Shown: positions 52,712 to 63,572 of the stretch, piece after piece
Position numbering within the stretch: position 1 is the first letter of the stretch
Layout: each line of letters begins with the position of its first letter
Origin: Mycoavidus sp. B2-EB
Lineage (GTDB): Bacteria; Pseudomonadota; Gammaproteobacteria; Burkholderiales; Burkholderiaceae
Reading direction: 5' to 3'
Assembly: GCF_014218255.1 (NCBI RefSeq)
Contig: NZ_AP021872.1
Location: 1,550,001-1,614,000, forward strand
DNA: 64,000 nt
Notes under the pieces: model-generated
Told to the model about the DNA's origin: nothing
The model's database searches: none
Seen by the model: only the letters and a program-made list of their open reading frames with translations
Made by a program: the position numbers and the translations under genes

Positions 52712-53944
52712 ACAACTCTTTTTCCACGCTTTTCGACTGAACGCATCCTGACAGCGCTTAAAGACACGCCGGTGGTCATGATTAACGGCCCACGTCAGTG
52801 CGGCAAAACCACTTTGGTGCGTCAACTTGCCAGCACAGACGCTATCTACATTACGCTGGATGATGACACGGCGCTCGCTGCGGCACGCAATGACCCAACC
52901 GGATTCGTGCGCCAGCTTGATTATGCCATTATCGATGAGGTGCAACGAGCCCCCGAATTGTTACGCGCAATCAAAAAGGCCGTGGATGATGAGCGTCGGC
53001 CTGGACGCTTCCTACTCACGGGCTCAACCCATGTACTCACTATGCCAACCGTGTCGGAAAGTTTAGCCGGACGCATTGAAATCGTACATCTCTTACCTCT
53101 TTCGTTGGCTGAAATCCGCAATCAAAAGCCAGCATTCCTAAAGCATGCATTTGCCGGCAAACTTGTCAAACCAGCGGAAGTCATGATTGATCATGCCCTG
53201 GTGCAAACCGTGTTGACCGGCGGTTATCCGGAAATGTTTGTGCGTCAAAATCCAAAACGCCGTTACGCATGGCGGCGTGATTATCTGCATGCGCTCTTAC
53301 AGCGCGACGTACGGGACGTCTCAAGCATTGAGAAACTTGACCATCTACCTCGCCTACTACAAATTCTCGCCCATCACTCTGGACAGCTGATCAATTTCAC
53401 TCAAATTGCGGGCCAACTGGGTCTGGATAGTAAAACCGCAAGTAAATATTTGGCCGTCTTTGAACAATTATTTCTTGTTTATCGCCTCAAACCTTGGTTC
53501 CGCAATCAGATTAAGCGAATGATTAAAACGCCCAAGCTGCATTTTTTTGATTCTGGATTACTGGCCAATTTGCTCGCCCTAACCACTGAACGAATTGCAG
53601 AAAACCGCCTCTTATTCGGTCCAATTCTTGAGACTTTCGTTGTCTCGGAAATCATGAAGCAAATCACATGGTGTGATGAAGCGTATACGCTTCATCACTA
53701 TCGAGACAAAGAACAAAATGAAGTCGATCTGGTGGTTGAGAACGAAATCGGCGCGGTACTGGGTATCGAAATTAAGGCCTCGGCTTCAGTCTATGCCGAT
53801 GATTTTAAAGGGCTACGCAAACTGGCACATATCTGCCAAGATGAATTTAAGCTAGGGATTGTTCTTTACAATGGGGAAAACATTATTCCATTCGGAGATC
53901 GTCTCTTTGCTGCGCCTATATCCTGTCTTTGGGGATCCGCCTAA
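52697..53944 (+). CDS. AAA_14/DUF4143 ATPase
   Basis: 415-residue P-loop ATPase of a family widespread in prokaryotes with no settled function, sometimes linked to mobile DNA or toxin-antitoxin-like behaviour. Walker A is GPRQCGKT (31-38), Walker B YAIIDEVQRAPELL near 75, and a sensor-like LLTGSTHVLTM follows. The C-terminal DUF4143 part includes a winged-helix-like region (QIAGQLGLDSKTASKYLAVFEQLFLVYRL) and a nuclease-like fold end (DKEQNEVDLVVENEIGAVLGIEIKAS) with E-x-D-x(n)-E-x-K. A second ATG at codon 4 is possible. The gene lies beside IS scars and appears intact. Confidence 0.88.
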   Translation: MAGMETTLFPRFSTERILTALKDTPVVMINGPRQCGKTTLVRQLASTDAIYITLDDDTALAAARNDPTGFVRQLDYAIIDEVQRAPELLRAIKKAVDDERRPGRFLLTGSTHVLTMPTVSESLAGRIEIVHLLPLSLAEIRNQKPAFLKHAFAGKLVKPAEVMIDHALVQTVLTGGYPEMFVRQNPKRRYAWRRDYLHALLQRDVRDVSSIEKLDHLPRLLQILAHHSGQLINFTQIAGQLGLDSKTASKYLAVFEQLFLVYRLKPWFRNQIKRMIKTPKLHFFDSGLLANLLALTTERIAENRLLFGPILETFVVSEIMKQITWCDEAYTLHHYRDKEQNEVDLVVENEIGAVLGIEIKASASVYADDFKGLRKLAHICQDEFKLGIVLYNGENIIPFGDRLFAAPISCLWGSA

Positions 53945-53952
53945 TTTGAACT

Positions 53953-55230
53953 TTAAACGCGGCGTTCAAGCACTGCGGCAAAGAAACCATCCGTCATGTG
54001 TTGATGCGGCCATAGAGAGAGGTAATCCCCTGTATTAAGATCAATCTGCTGCTCAGCTAATACTCTATGAGCCGGCACTAATTGAAATTCTGGATGGGCT
54101 GCCATAAAAGCCTCAACCACTGCTTCGTTTTCGGCTGCGAGTAAGCTACAGGTCGCATAAACTAAACGCCCACCTGGCTTAACCAGACGCGCAGCGCTAG
54201 CGAGAATCGAGGCTTGCTTCACCGCTAATTCAGCGACTGAAACGGGCGTTTGCCGCCATTTAAGATCAGGGTTGCGACGCAGCGTACCTAAACCGCTACA
54301 GGGCGCATCAATCAAAACCCGATCAATCTTGCCAGCCAAGCGCTTGATTTTTGCATCATGTTCACTATCAATGCGTACCGGATGCACATTAGATAAACCG
54401 CTTTTTGCAAGCCGCGGCTTGAGTTTGGCAAGCCGCCGATCGGCCACATCAAACGCATATAAGCGCCCGCTGGAACGCATTTGTGCGCCTAACGCAAGCG
54501 TTTTACCACCTGCTCCGGCACAAAAATCAACCACCATTTCGCCTCGTTTGGGGGCAACAAGATAGCTCAGCAATTGGCTACCTTCGTCCTGCACTTCAAA
54601 ATACCCCTGCTCAAACGCGGGCAAGCGATTTAATGCCGGCTTACCCGTCACGCGCACGCCCAAAGGTGCAAATGGCGTAGGCTGCGCCTCGATACCTGCT
54701 TCGGCTAACAGAGCGAGTACGTCAGCTTGATTTGATTTAATTGAATTCACGCGCAAATCGAGCGGCGCGGGGTGGTTAAGAGCGACGGCCAGACGCTCAC
54801 CTTCATCCGCGCTCAAACTTTTCCCAGATATTTGCTGGCTGAGAGCGGTGACCAGCCAGTCCGGTAGATTCATGCGAATGCGCAGAGGTAAGCTAGCCGG
54901 GTCAATTTTTGAGACGCGCTCAAGCCATTCCACTTCAGCAGCAGATACCGATGGCAGCAAGCTTTGACGTCCTACCGTTTGCATTAATCCGAGCAGTGCC
55001 AGCCGTCGGTTGGGCCGACTACTACCGCTTTCAGCTAAATGCGCACACTCAAGTTTACGGCGTAAGACAGCAAATACGGCTTCCGCGATAATCCCTCGCT
55101 CGGTATGACCCAATTTCGGCTGGGAACGGAAAAAACGACTCGTCACAGCATCTGCTGGGCCGGTAAATTTTAATAATTCATTGAGCAAAGCTTCGCTTTG
55201 ATCGATCAGCCAAGGGGCTAGTTTTTTCAT
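53953..55230 (-). CDS. rsmB: 16S rRNA m5C967 methyltransferase RsmB
   Basis: NOP2/Sun-family methyltransferase for C967 of 16S rRNA. 425 residues from the ATG at 55230, which overlaps the purN stop as ATGA; an upstream in-frame ATG exists at 55257 but lies inside purN. An N-terminal NusB-like RNA-binding domain precedes the catalytic domain with VVDFCAGAGGKTLALGA and both catalytic Cys motifs, IDAPCSGLGTLRRNPD and YATCSLLAAENE. Confidence 0.94.
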   Translation of the reverse strand: MKKLAPWLIDQSEALLNELLKFTGPADAVTSRFFRSQPKLGHTERGIIAEAVFAVLRRKLECAHLAESGSSRPNRRLALLGLMQTVGRQSLLPSVSAAEVEWLERVSKIDPASLPLRIRMNLPDWLVTALSQQISGKSLSADEGERLAVALNHPAPLDLRVNSIKSNQADVLALLAEAGIEAQPTPFAPLGVRVTGKPALNRLPAFEQGYFEVQDEGSQLLSYLVAPKRGEMVVDFCAGAGGKTLALGAQMRSSGRLYAFDVADRRLAKLKPRLAKSGLSNVHPVRIDSEHDAKIKRLAGKIDRVLIDAPCSGLGTLRRNPDLKWRQTPVSVAELAVKQASILASAARLVKPGGRLVYATCSLLAAENEAVVEAFMAAHPEFQLVPAHRVLAEQQIDLNTGDYLSLWPHQHMTDGFFAAVLERRV

Positions 55231-55871
55231 ATTAGATCTGCGCCAGTAATCAGGCATTGGGGTTCAGGGGGGGTCAGCACCACGTGCGCGCCTTCAAGCG
55301 TAAGTCGGTCCTCGATAAACCAGCAGACTACGCGCGGATAGAGAATATGTTCGCTTGCCAAGACACGCGCCGCCAGCGTTGCTTCATCGTCGCCCGCCAG
55401 TACCGGGACTACCGACTGCGCAATGATTGGCCCGCCATCGAGCTGTGCGTTAACGAAATGAGCCGTTGCACCATGCACTTTAATCCCAGCGTCTAACGCG
55501 CGCTGGTGCGTATTTAGGCCTCGGAAGCTCGGTAACAAAGAAGGATGAATATTGAGGATACGGTTTGCATAGCGCTCAATGAAAGTTGCCGTAAGCACTC
55601 GCATAAAACCCGCTAATACAATCAAATCTGGCGTAAATGAATCCAGTGCCGCTACCAATGCGGCTTCAAATGATTCACGCTCAGGATCGTTTTTTGCCTC
55701 AACCACAACCGTCGCGATCCCGTGCGCGCGAGCAAAGAGCAAACCTTTTGCATCCGCCCGACTGGCAATGACAGCCGCAATGCGCGCAGGCCAACGCTGC
55801 ATCTCGCAGGCGCGCACAATAGCTTCCATATTGCTGCCGCGCCCGGAAATTAGAATGACAATTTTTTTCAT
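55227..55871 (-). CDS. purN: Phosphoribosylglycinamide formyltransferase
   Basis: Purine-synthesis enzyme that formylates GAR using 10-formyl-THF. 214 residues with VILISGRGSNMEAIVRAC at the N terminus, the catalytic NIHPSLLPSFRGLNTHQRAL with its His, and HGATAHFVNAQLDGGPIIAQ. Coupled to rsmB by a 4-base overlap. Confidence 0.96.
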   Translation of the reverse strand: MKKIVILISGRGSNMEAIVRACEMQRWPARIAAVIASRADAKGLLFARAHGIATVVVEAKNDPERESFEAALVAALDSFTPDLIVLAGFMRVLTATFIERYANRILNIHPSLLPSFRGLNTHQRALDAGIKVHGATAHFVNAQLDGGPIIAQSVVPVLAGDDEATLAARVLASEHILYPRVVCWFIEDRLTLEGAHVVLTPPEPQCLITGADLI

Positions 55872-56172
55872 TAACGGATTTTAACATTAGAGTTAAACAT
55901 TAAAGACGACCGATTCATTCGCTTTAGCAATGAGCGCCTAGTGCTATACTTGCTAGCGCCCATATCTGAGCTAGCCCAAAAAGAAATGACCTAGCTCTAT
56001 GGAATATTGACCCAGCACAGCAAGCAGTTAAATAGGCGGAAATTGAGCTTATGGCGGTATCGCATCGGAAAGTGTCAGATCATTTGCGCAATCGAGAGCG
56101 CCTCATTCACTCTGAGTATCATCATCAGTCACAGCAGACACATGGCTGGGCACAACTGCATCGAGACTGAAC
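55872..56172. other. Intergenic region between purN and ribF
   Basis: About 300 bases. A TATACT at 55945-55950 could be a -10 box without a good -35. A 39-codon frame at 56051-56170 (MAVSHRKVSDHLRNRERLI at its start, His/Gln-rich end) has a weak GGCGGAA upstream and ends 2 bases before ribF; it could be a leader or chance. I see no riboswitch fold that I would claim. Confidence 0.35.
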
Positions 56173-57129
56173 GTGAGAGTTTTTAGAGGTCTTTCCAACG
56201 CGCGCAACCCAGCACCTTGCGCCTTAACCATTGGCAATTTTGATGGTGTGCATCGCGGGCATCAAATGTTGCTTACGCGCCTGCGGGAGCAAGCTAAGCT
56301 ACGCGGCTTGCCAGTGTGCGTGATGACCTTCGAACCCCATCCGCGTGAATTTTTTAATCCGGCAAGCGCCCCGCCACGCATTGCACTTTTGCGCGACAAA
56401 CTTGAAGCCTTAAGCCTCTATGGCGTTGACCAAGTGCTGGTTGAACCATTTAATGCAACCTTCGCTAGCCAAACGGCAGAGGCTTTTATCCAACACATTA
56501 TTGTGCAAGGTCTCAATACGCGCTGGATTTTAGTGGGCGATGACTTTCGCTATGGCGCAAAACGGGCGGGCGATTTCGCTACCTTACTAGCCGCCAGCAC
56601 ACAATATCATTTTGAGGTTGAGCAAATCGCCACCCTGACGAATGACAGCCAGCGCATCTCTAGTTCTGCCATACGTACGGCCTTGCGCACTGGAGACCTA
56701 GCCTTGGCCCGCGTTTTGCTGGGCCGCTCTTATATGATGAGCGGCCATGTCATACATGGCAATAAACTGGGCCGCGAGCTGGGTTTTCCGACTCTGAATT
56801 TCCGGGTGGCGCCTCAACACCTAGCGCTTTCCGGGATTTTTGCGGTGGCGGTACATGGGCTAGCCCGAGCTCCGTTGCCCGCCGTCGCCAGCCTTGGCAT
56901 CCGGCCTACAGTCGACAATTCAGGCCAAATTTTGCTTGAAACGCATATACTCGATTGGCAAGGCAACGCTTATGGCAAACTATTACGCATTGAATTTCTA
57001 GAAAAACTGCGCGGCGAGGAAAAATATAACGACCTTGCCACGTTACGCACCGCAATTGCGCGCGACGTAGAAAACGCGCGAGCATTCTTTATCTCCTCTG
57101 ATTATCAATATGAGCAACCAGAAAACTGA
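56173..57129 (+). CDS. ribF: Bifunctional riboflavin kinase / FAD synthetase
   Basis: Makes FMN and FAD from riboflavin. 318 residues starting at a GTG. The N-terminal nucleotidyltransferase domain has [16 protein letters not shown] and [16 protein letters not shown]; the C-terminal kinase domain has [16 protein letters not shown] and the [10 protein letters not shown] motif. It overlaps ileS by 20 bases. No good ribosome binding site is seen before the GTG. Confidence 0.95.
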   Translation: MRVFRGLSNARNPAPCALTIGNFDGVHRGHQMLLTRLREQAKLRGLPVCVMTFEPHPREFFNPASAPPRIALLRDKLEALSLYGVDQVLVEPFNATFASQTAEAFIQHIIVQGLNTRWILVGDDFRYGAKRAGDFATLLAASTQYHFEVEQIATLTNDSQRISSSAIRTALRTGDLALARVLLGRSYMMSGHVIHGNKLGRELGFPTLNFRVAPQHLALSGIFAVAVHGLARAPLPAVASLGIRPTVDNSGQILLETHILDWQGNAYGKLLRIEFLEKLRGEEKYNDLATLRTAIARDVENARAFFISSDYQYEQPEN

Positions 57130-59950
57130 TGCAAAGCCGGCCGCAAAATATCCGGTTAACCTTCTGAACACACCTTTTCCAATGCGCGCTGAGCTGCCTA
57201 AGCGCGAGCCGCAATGGATTAAAGAATGGCAACAGAAAAAGGTTTACCAAAAAATTCGCCAGGTTTGCCAAGGTCGCCCCAAATTTGTTTTGCATGACGG
57301 CCCGCCTTATGCCAATGGCGATATTCATCTTGGCCATGCCGTGAATAAAATTTTGAAAGACATGATTGTGAAAGCGCGCACGCTGGCTGGCTTTGACGCC
57401 GCCTATGTACCCGGCTGGGATTGTCATGGCATGCCAATTGAAATTCAAATTGAGAAAAAATTTGGCAAAGCGCTGCCCACTACCGAAGTGCAACGCAAAG
57501 CGCGCACTTATGCAAACGAACAGATTGAGCGACAAAAAACAGCTTTTCAGCGCCTGGGCGTACTGGGCGATTGGGATGCGCCCTATCTCACGATGGCTTT
57601 TGCGAATGAAGCGAATGAAATCCGCGCCTTCGCCAAGATCCTTGAGAAAGGCTATATCTTTCGTGGTTTAAAACCCGTGAATTGGTGCTTTGACTGCGGC
57701 TCAGCTTTAGCTGAAGCTGAAGTCGAATACAAAGATAAAACCGATCCTACGATTGATGTAGGCTTTGCTTTCGCAGAACCCGAAAAAATTGCTCAAGCAT
57801 TTGGCCTAAGCACGCTGCCGCAAAGCAAGGGTTGGATCGTTATCTGGACCACGACCCCGTGGACGATTCCCGCCAATCAGGCGCTTAATCTACATCCAGA
57901 ATTCAGCTATAGTTTGGTTGATACGCCACGTGGCTTGCTCATATTGGCAACGGAGCGCGTTGAGGCATGCCTCCAAGCCTATCAATTAAGCGGCAAGATT
58001 ATTGCGTCGGTACCGGGCCAAGCACTCGCAGGACTGCGCTTTAACCATCCGCTGGCCACCCTGCATGCCGATTATCAACGCACGGCACCCATCTACCTCG
58101 GCGATTATGTCACCCTAGATACCGGCACAGGCGTCGTCCATTCAGCACCGGCTTATGGCGTTGAAGATTTTATTTCGTGTAAAGCCCATCAGCTCAATGA
58201 CGAGCAAATCATTAATCCGGTACTGGGCAATGGCTGTTACGCCGCATCGCTTGGGCTTTTTGGCGGGCTTTCGATTTGGCAAGCCAATGCTAAAATTGTT
58301 GAGGCCCTCGAGCAAGCCAACTCCTTATTTAGAAGCGAGCTCTATACACATAGCTATATGCATTGTTGGCGGCATAAAACGCCGATTATCTACCGCGCGA
58401 CCTCGCAATGGTTCGTTGGCATGGATCTGATGCCTAAGGAAGGCAATCAAACCCTACGCACTACCGCATTAGAAGGCATTGAGGCGACGCACTTTTATCC
58501 AGCTTGGGGGAAGCAGCGCTTGTTTGGCATGATCGCCAATCGCCCTGACTGGACCGTATCACGGCAACGTCAATGGGGCGTACCGATTGCTTTTTTTGTG
58601 CACAAAGAAACTGGCGAGCTGCATCCAAACACGCTTGCTCTATTGGAAGAAGTGGCCAAGCGCGTTGAACAAAACGGGATTGAAGCATGGCAGACGCTCG
58701 ATCCGCGCGAATTACTCGGCGCAGAAGCGGATCATTACGAAAAAAACCGCGATACGCTCGACGTCTGGTTCGACTCTGGCACGACTCATTGGCATGTACT
58801 ACGTCACTCCCATCAGGATGCCACCCATTTTCCGGCTGATTTGTATTTAGAAGGATCGGATCAGCATCGCGGCTGGTTCCATTCATCGCTTTTAACCGCG
58901 TCTATGCTCGATGGCCAACCGCCCTACAAAGCACTGCTCACGCACGGCTTTACCGTCGATGGACAAGGCCGCAAGATGTCAAAATCTGTGGGCAATGTGA
59001 TCGTGCCACAGGAAATCACGGATACCCTTGGCGCTGAGGTGATCCGGCTTTGGGTGGCTTCAACTGACTACTCAGGCGAGCTCTCCATTTCCGATGAAAT
59101 TTTAAAGCGGGTGGTCGAGAGCTACCGACGTATCCGCAACACGTTACGCTTTTTATTAGCGAATTTGTCTGATTTTACCTACGCGCAACATGCACAGCCG
59201 ATAGAGAATTGGCTTGAGATGGATCGTTACGCACTTGCGTTATCCGCGACTCTGCAAGAAGACATTTTGACGCATTATGCGCAATATGAATTTCATCCAG
59301 CCGTGGCTAAACTGCAAACCTTTTGCTCAGAAGATCTAGGTAGCTTTTATCTTGATATTCTGAAAGACCGCCTCTATACGTCTGCGCCCGATGCGCCCGC
59401 GCGGCGCGCAGCGCAAACGGCGCTTTATCATATTACCCACAGCCTATTGCGCATGATCGCGCCTTTTTTATCATTTACCGCCGAAGAAGCGTGGCGCATC
59501 CTACAGCCGGACACCACCACGATTTTCACCGAGACACATCATACTTATCCAGTCATAGCGGAGGCTGACGTACTCATCGCTAAATGGCAATTGCTCCGCT
59601 CCATACGCAGCGAAGTCACTAAAGCGCTTGAAGCCGCGCGCACTGCCGGCCAGATTGGTTCATCGCTGCAAGCAGAGGTCGAACTCAAGATGACGGGTGC
59701 ACGCTATGAAGCACTGGCCAGCCTAGGTAATGATCTAAAGTTCGTCTTGATCACGTCAACCGCAACAGTTGTAAAAGTTGCGCATGAAAATAGCGAAGGC
59801 ATTCAAGTGACTCCTTCAGCCCATACAAAATGCGAGCGCTGCTGGCACTATTCTAGCGATGTAGGCACTGAGCCAGACCATCCAGCTTTATGTATGAGGT
59901 GTTTTAACAATCTATTTGGCGCCGGTGAGCCGACACGGAGGGTTGCATAA
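57110..59950 (+). CDS. ileS: Isoleucyl-tRNA synthetase
   Basis: Class I synthetase charging tRNA-Ile, 946 residues. HIGH-type motif [23 protein letters not shown] loop [15 protein letters not shown], the CP1 editing domain ([18 protein letters not shown]) and the C-terminal zinc finger ([13 protein letters not shown] and [11 protein letters not shown]). Full length. Coupled to ribF upstream and lspA downstream, a widely conserved trio. Confidence 0.98.
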   Translation: MSNQKTDAKPAAKYPVNLLNTPFPMRAELPKREPQWIKEWQQKKVYQKIRQVCQGRPKFVLHDGPPYANGDIHLGHAVNKILKDMIVKARTLAGFDAAYVPGWDCHGMPIEIQIEKKFGKALPTTEVQRKARTYANEQIERQKTAFQRLGVLGDWDAPYLTMAFANEANEIRAFAKILEKGYIFRGLKPVNWCFDCGSALAEAEVEYKDKTDPTIDVGFAFAEPEKIAQAFGLSTLPQSKGWIVIWTTTPWTIPANQALNLHPEFSYSLVDTPRGLLILATERVEACLQAYQLSGKIIASVPGQALAGLRFNHPLATLHADYQRTAPIYLGDYVTLDTGTGVVHSAPAYGVEDFISCKAHQLNDEQIINPVLGNGCYAASLGLFGGLSIWQANAKIVEALEQANSLFRSELYTHSYMHCWRHKTPIIYRATSQWFVGMDLMPKEGNQTLRTTALEGIEATHFYPAWGKQRLFGMIANRPDWTVSRQRQWGVPIAFFVHKETGELHPNTLALLEEVAKRVEQNGIEAWQTLDPRELLGAEADHYEKNRDTLDVWFDSGTTHWHVLRHSHQDATHFPADLYLEGSDQHRGWFHSSLLTASMLDGQPPYKALLTHGFTVDGQGRKMSKSVGNVIVPQEITDTLGAEVIRLWVASTDYSGELSISDEILKRVVESYRRIRNTLRFLLANLSDFTYAQHAQPIENWLEMDRYALALSATLQEDILTHYAQYEFHPAVAKLQTFCSEDLGSFYLDILKDRLYTSAPDAPARRAAQTALYHITHSLLRMIAPFLSFTAEEAWRILQPDTTTIFTETHHTYPVIAEADVLIAKWQLLRSIRSEVTKALEAARTAGQIGSSLQAEVELKMTGARYEALASLGNDLKFVLITSTATVVKVAHENSEGIQVTPSAHTKCERCWHYSSDVGTEPDHPALCMRCFNNLFGAGEPTRRVA

Positions 59951-60441
59951 TGGCCAATCAGAAAAATAGCCAAACTTTCATCGGTTGGCTTGGGCTAGCG
60001 CTCCTCATTATCTTGAGCGACCAGCTCAGCAAACTTTCCATTTTGAATCTTTACGCTTATGGCTCTTCGCATCCAATCACCTCATTTTTTAACTTAGTGC
60101 TGGTTTATAACAAAGGGGCGGCTTTTAGCTTTTTAGCGAATGCCAGCGGATGGCAGCGCTGGGCTTTTAGCGGGCTAGGCATAAGCGTGGCGCTTTTTAT
60201 AAGCTATTTGCTTAAGCGACACAGCGGCCAGAAACTTTTCTGTACCGCGTTATCTTTGATTTTGGGCGGGGCGCTTGGCAATGTGATTGACCGGCTCTGG
60301 TATGGACATGTGATTGATTTTCTCGACTTTCATTTACGCGGCTGGCATTGGCCTGCTTTCAATGTAGCCGATAGTGCCATTACCTGCGGCGCTATTTTGT
60401 TGGTTATTGATGAGCTGCGGCGTGTACGCCGCACACGCTAA
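59950..60441 (+). CDS. lspA: Lipoprotein signal peptidase (signal peptidase II)
   Basis: Inner-membrane aspartyl protease that removes signal peptides from prolipoproteins; in this window it would act on PqiC, LptE and BamE. 163 residues, four helices. The catalytic Asp residues are in [13 protein letters not shown] and [12 protein letters not shown]. The start overlaps the ileS stop (TAATG). Confidence 0.96.
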   Translation: MANQKNSQTFIGWLGLALLIILSDQLSKLSILNLYAYGSSHPITSFFNLVLVYNKGAAFSFLANASGWQRWAFSGLGISVALFISYLLKRHSGQKLFCTALSLILGGALGNVIDRLWYGHVIDFLDFHLRGWHWPAFNVADSAITCGAILLVIDELRRVRRTR

Positions 60442-60442
60442 C

Positions 60443-61639
60443 ATGGATCTACTCAACAAACATTTGGTGCTTGGCCTCACCGGCGGGATTGCCTGCTATA
60501 AATCAGCGCAGCTCACCCGTCTTCTAAGCCAAGCGGGTGCGAGTGTACAAGTCGTCATGACCGATGCCGCGACCCAATTCATCACGCCGCTCACCCTGCA
60601 AGCCTTGTCGGGCCGTCCGGTGTATACCAGCCAATGGGATCCGCGCATAAGTAACAATATGGCACATATTGATCTCTCACGCGCCGCAGATGCCATTCTG
60701 ATTGCACCCACTTCCGCTGACTTTATGGCAAAGCTTGCGCATGGGCATGCGGATGACCTTTTATCCACTTTAGCGCTTGGGCGTACCTGCCCACTTCTCG
60801 TTGCCCCGGCAATGAATCAACAGATGTGGCAAAACCCAGCGACACAGCGCAACCTGGCTCAACTGCGCGCCGATAATATTATCGTGCTTGGCCCCGATGC
60901 AGGACCACAAGCATGCGGCGAAACGGGCGCAGGTCGCATGCTTGAGCCCGCAACCATTATGGAAGCCATCACAGGCTTTTTCCAACCCAAATGGCTTAGC
61001 GGCAAGCGGGTGCTCATTACAGCCGGCCCGACCTATGAACCGATCGATCCGGTGCGCGGCCTGACTAACTGTTCAAGTGGCAAAATGGGCTTTGCGCTAG
61101 CCCGCGCAGCAGTACAAAGTGGCGCCCAAGTTCAGCTCATTGCAGGTCCAACCTCTCTCGCTACGCCAGCCGAGGTTATTCGTCACGACGTACAAACTGC
61201 TCAGCAAATGTTAGATGCTGTGCTGGCGCAAATCGCTGAAACGGATATTTTTATTGCCGTCGCAGCGGTTTCCGACTGGCGCGTTGACCAGATCAGCGCC
61301 GAAAAGATTAAGAAAAATAGCGCGTCTGCTGTGCCGAGCCTCACTTTTGTTGAGAATCCAGACATTTTGCAGCAGGTCGCCCATTTGCCCAAGCCCCCTT
61401 TTTGCGTCGGCTTTGCCGCAGAAAGTAACGAGCTTGAAAAACATGGACAGGAAAAGCGCATCCGCAAAAATGTGCCGCTTTTAGTTGGTAATCTTGGGCC
61501 TAAAGCTTTTGGCTGCGAGGATAACGAAGTCACCTTGTTTGACGCAAAAGGCGCCACCCCACTACCGCGCATGGATAAGCAAATGCTTGCGCGCACATTA
61601 ATCGCTGAAATTGCCCAACGCCTAGCCACCACGAATTAA
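60443..61639 (+). CDS. coaBC: Bifunctional phosphopantothenoylcysteine decarboxylase/synthetase
   Basis: Two successive steps of coenzyme A synthesis. 398 residues from the ATG at 60443. The flavin-dependent CoaC domain has [16 protein letters not shown]75 in [10 protein letters not shown] and C158 in [10 protein letters not shown]; the CoaB domain follows from about residue 185, with [20 protein letters not shown] and [10 protein letters not shown]. It begins one base after lspA ends and precedes dut by 2 bases. Confidence 0.96.
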   Translation: MDLLNKHLVLGLTGGIACYKSAQLTRLLSQAGASVQVVMTDAATQFITPLTLQALSGRPVYTSQWDPRISNNMAHIDLSRAADAILIAPTSADFMAKLAHGHADDLLSTLALGRTCPLLVAPAMNQQMWQNPATQRNLAQLRADNIIVLGPDAGPQACGETGAGRMLEPATIMEAITGFFQPKWLSGKRVLITAGPTYEPIDPVRGLTNCSSGKMGFALARAAVQSGAQVQLIAGPTSLATPAEVIRHDVQTAQQMLDAVLAQIAETDIFIAVAAVSDWRVDQISAEKIKKNSASAVPSLTFVENPDILQQVAHLPKPPFCVGFAAESNELEKHGQEKRIRKNVPLLVGNLGPKAFGCEDNEVTLFDAKGATPLPRMDKQMLARTLIAEIAQRLATTN

Positions 61640-61641
61640 AC

Positions 61642-62088
61642 ATGAAAATCGATATTAAAATCCTCGATCCACGCATGCGCGACCAATTACCGCACTATGC
61701 AAGCGCCGGTAGCGCTGGCCTTGATTTGCGCGCGTGTCTTGATGCTCCGCTAACGCTTGAACCTGGCGCTACCGCCTTAGTGCCCACAGGATTAGCGATT
61801 CATTTGCAGGATCCCGGCTATGCCGCGCTTATCTTGCCACGTTCAGGGCTGGGGCATAAACACGGGATTGTGCTGGGCAATTTGGTGGGGCTAATTGATG
61901 CCGATTATCAAGGGCAGTTAATGATTTCCACCTGGAACCGAGGACACACTCTTTTTACGCTGGCACCCTTTGAGCGGTTAGCTCAACTGGTCATCGTACC
62001 TGTCATGCAAGTTGCATTTAATATTGTCGATGATTTTGTGCCAAGCACACGCGGAGAGGGTGGCTTCGGTAGTACGGGTAAACAGTAA
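61642..62088 (+). CDS. dut: dUTP diphosphatase
   Basis: Trimeric dUTPase that prevents uracil incorporation and supplies dUMP. 148 residues. Motifs I-V are visible: [34 protein letters not shown] with the catalytic Asp, [11 protein letters not shown] and [11 protein letters not shown] at the C terminus. Last gene of the ribF-ileS-lspA-coaBC-dut run. Confidence 0.97.
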   Translation: MKIDIKILDPRMRDQLPHYASAGSAGLDLRACLDAPLTLEPGATALVPTGLAIHLQDPGYAALILPRSGLGHKHGIVLGNLVGLIDADYQGQLMISTWNRGHTLFTLAPFERLAQLVIVPVMQVAFNIVDDFVPSTRGEGGFGSTGKQ

Positions 62089-62124
62089 ACTCGCTTTAAA
62101 AAAGCCAATGTTTTAATCGAGATC

Positions 62125-62150
62125 CTGCATTTTATAAAAATAAAATGCAG
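62125..62150. terminator. AT-rich perfect hairpin after dut
   Basis: CTGCATTTTAT, loop AAAA, ATAAAATGCAG: perfect 11-bp arms 37 bases after the dut stop. There is no clean T-run after it, so it may be a terminator of low strength or an RNA 3'-end stabiliser. Confidence 0.5.
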
Positions 62151-62314
62151 CATTCTCATCTAAAATCAGACATCCATCCGCTTTATCCTGCCTCAGGATT
62201 CAGTCTCGCTCCAGACGAAACTCCTTTTATTCTTTGCTCAAGTTGTGATAACATAAATATATTAGGAATTTTATTCTAATAAATAAATCAAATAATGTTT
62301 TTACTAAGTAAGTT
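62151..62314 (+). promoter_or_regulatory. AT-rich upstream region of the WD40 gene
   Basis: The last ~80 bases are clearly richer in A and T than the surrounding genes, with ATTAG and CTAAT arms around GAATTTTATT near 62261-62280. No strong ribosome binding site precedes the ATG. No gene is seen. Confidence 0.4.
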
Positions 62315-63493
62315 ATGCTGTCAAATATTCGTCATTATTCCAATTCATCTTGTATTGCCGCGCTCGCACAGACACTCAATACTAAACCGCTCTCCTCATT
62401 ACACACCTCGTCAAATTCCGAATCCAACCCGCCCGCTCTTCCAGCGCCACAGAATTTAGCTGAAGAGCCGCCGATCATATGTAGTGTCGTCTCACGTGAT
62501 AGTAAATGGCTCGCTTTCTCAAGTACGAATGCAACCGTTCAATTATGGTCGCGTACTTCCACCGCACAGCACGCGCTTAAAAGCCATACCGATTGGGTCA
62601 GCAGCATCGCTTTTTCTGAAGATAGCCGGTGGTTGGCTTCAGCTAGCTACAATGGCATGATTCACTTACGAAAAATCGAAAATAACCAGCCTGCTGACTT
62701 CTATAACACATTAAGCTGTGACGGACTGAGCGTAAGTAGCATGGCGTTTTTACAAACGGCAGAGGTCACTCAGCTAGCCGCAGGCACAATTTTCAAGAAA
62801 ATTTTTATATGGTCGCTCAACGACCAGAAAGAGCCAAAATTACTCCGTAAACTATCCATTTCTGACTCGATCTATCAGGTCTCATTCTCCAATGATGGCC
62901 AGTGGCTAGCCTCAAGCAGCAATCAATTTATTTATGTGTATGGCACAGTTAATAGCTTCAAACTAACAGATACTGTTAACACATTTTTTGATGCGACTTG
63001 CATTACCTTTTCACCTGATAATCTTTGGCTAGCTTCAGGTAGCACTGATGGCGTCATCAGGCTTTGGTCATTTGCAGCAAACCAAACCACGCCGCCTAGT
63101 CTGCGCTATACGTTTAAAGGGCATATGGCGGCTATCAACTGCCTCGTGTTTTCAGAAGATAGCAAACAACTCGCTGCAACCAGTGTTAATAATACTTTTA
63201 GCATATGGTCACTAGATCCTGGCCAATCTCGGGCCGTTATTCGACACTGTAGCAAAGACTTATTATCCGTTATGTGGCAACCTACACTGGCTCAAAATCC
63301 ATTATTGTTAACCAGGGGATCAGACCATTCTATCAACTTGTGGGAGGTAGAAACTAACGGCCTCTCTTTGCACATGCACAGATCCTGGACATTGCATCAA
63401 GATAAGCGCTCTACCACCATGATGGCTATCGAGAATCCTGTAAAATCAAATGCAAAAACTTTCCGGCCTATGCATTCAGCCCAATTGCAATAG
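62315..63493 (+). CDS. WD40-repeat protein, seven repeats
   Basis: 392 residues. The first ~52 are Ser/Asn/Pro-rich and probably disordered. Seven WD40-type blades follow, each with a hydrophobic-x-FSxDxxWLAS strand and a W/Y-containing end: around 55-79, 94-120, 140-167, 185-210, 227-252, 273-299 and 315-345. Seven blades make one complete beta-propeller, a protein-interaction platform. Proteins of this kind are common in eukaryotes and in host-associated bacteria, where many are effectors; the disordered N terminus without a Sec signal would fit secretion through a type III system, but no such system is in the window. A related gene follows. Confidence 0.85.
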   Translation: MLSNIRHYSNSSCIAALAQTLNTKPLSSLHTSSNSESNPPALPAPQNLAEEPPIICSVVSRDSKWLAFSSTNATVQLWSRTSTAQHALKSHTDWVSSIAFSEDSRWLASASYNGMIHLRKIENNQPADFYNTLSCDGLSVSSMAFLQTAEVTQLAAGTIFKKIFIWSLNDQKEPKLLRKLSISDSIYQVSFSNDGQWLASSSNQFIYVYGTVNSFKLTDTVNTFFDATCITFSPDNLWLASGSTDGVIRLWSFAANQTTPPSLRYTFKGHMAAINCLVFSEDSKQLAATSVNNTFSIWSLDPGQSRAVIRHCSKDLLSVMWQPTLAQNPLLLTRGSDHSINLWEVETNGLSLHMHRSWTLHQDKRSTTMMAIENPVKSNAKTFRPMHSAQLQ

Positions 63494-63572
63494 TCTCGGT
63501 TCTAGCTGCTTTATCAAGCACCATAATAAAGCGCGGCACTCTAAATTAACGGTTTTTATTCAGGAATCATTC

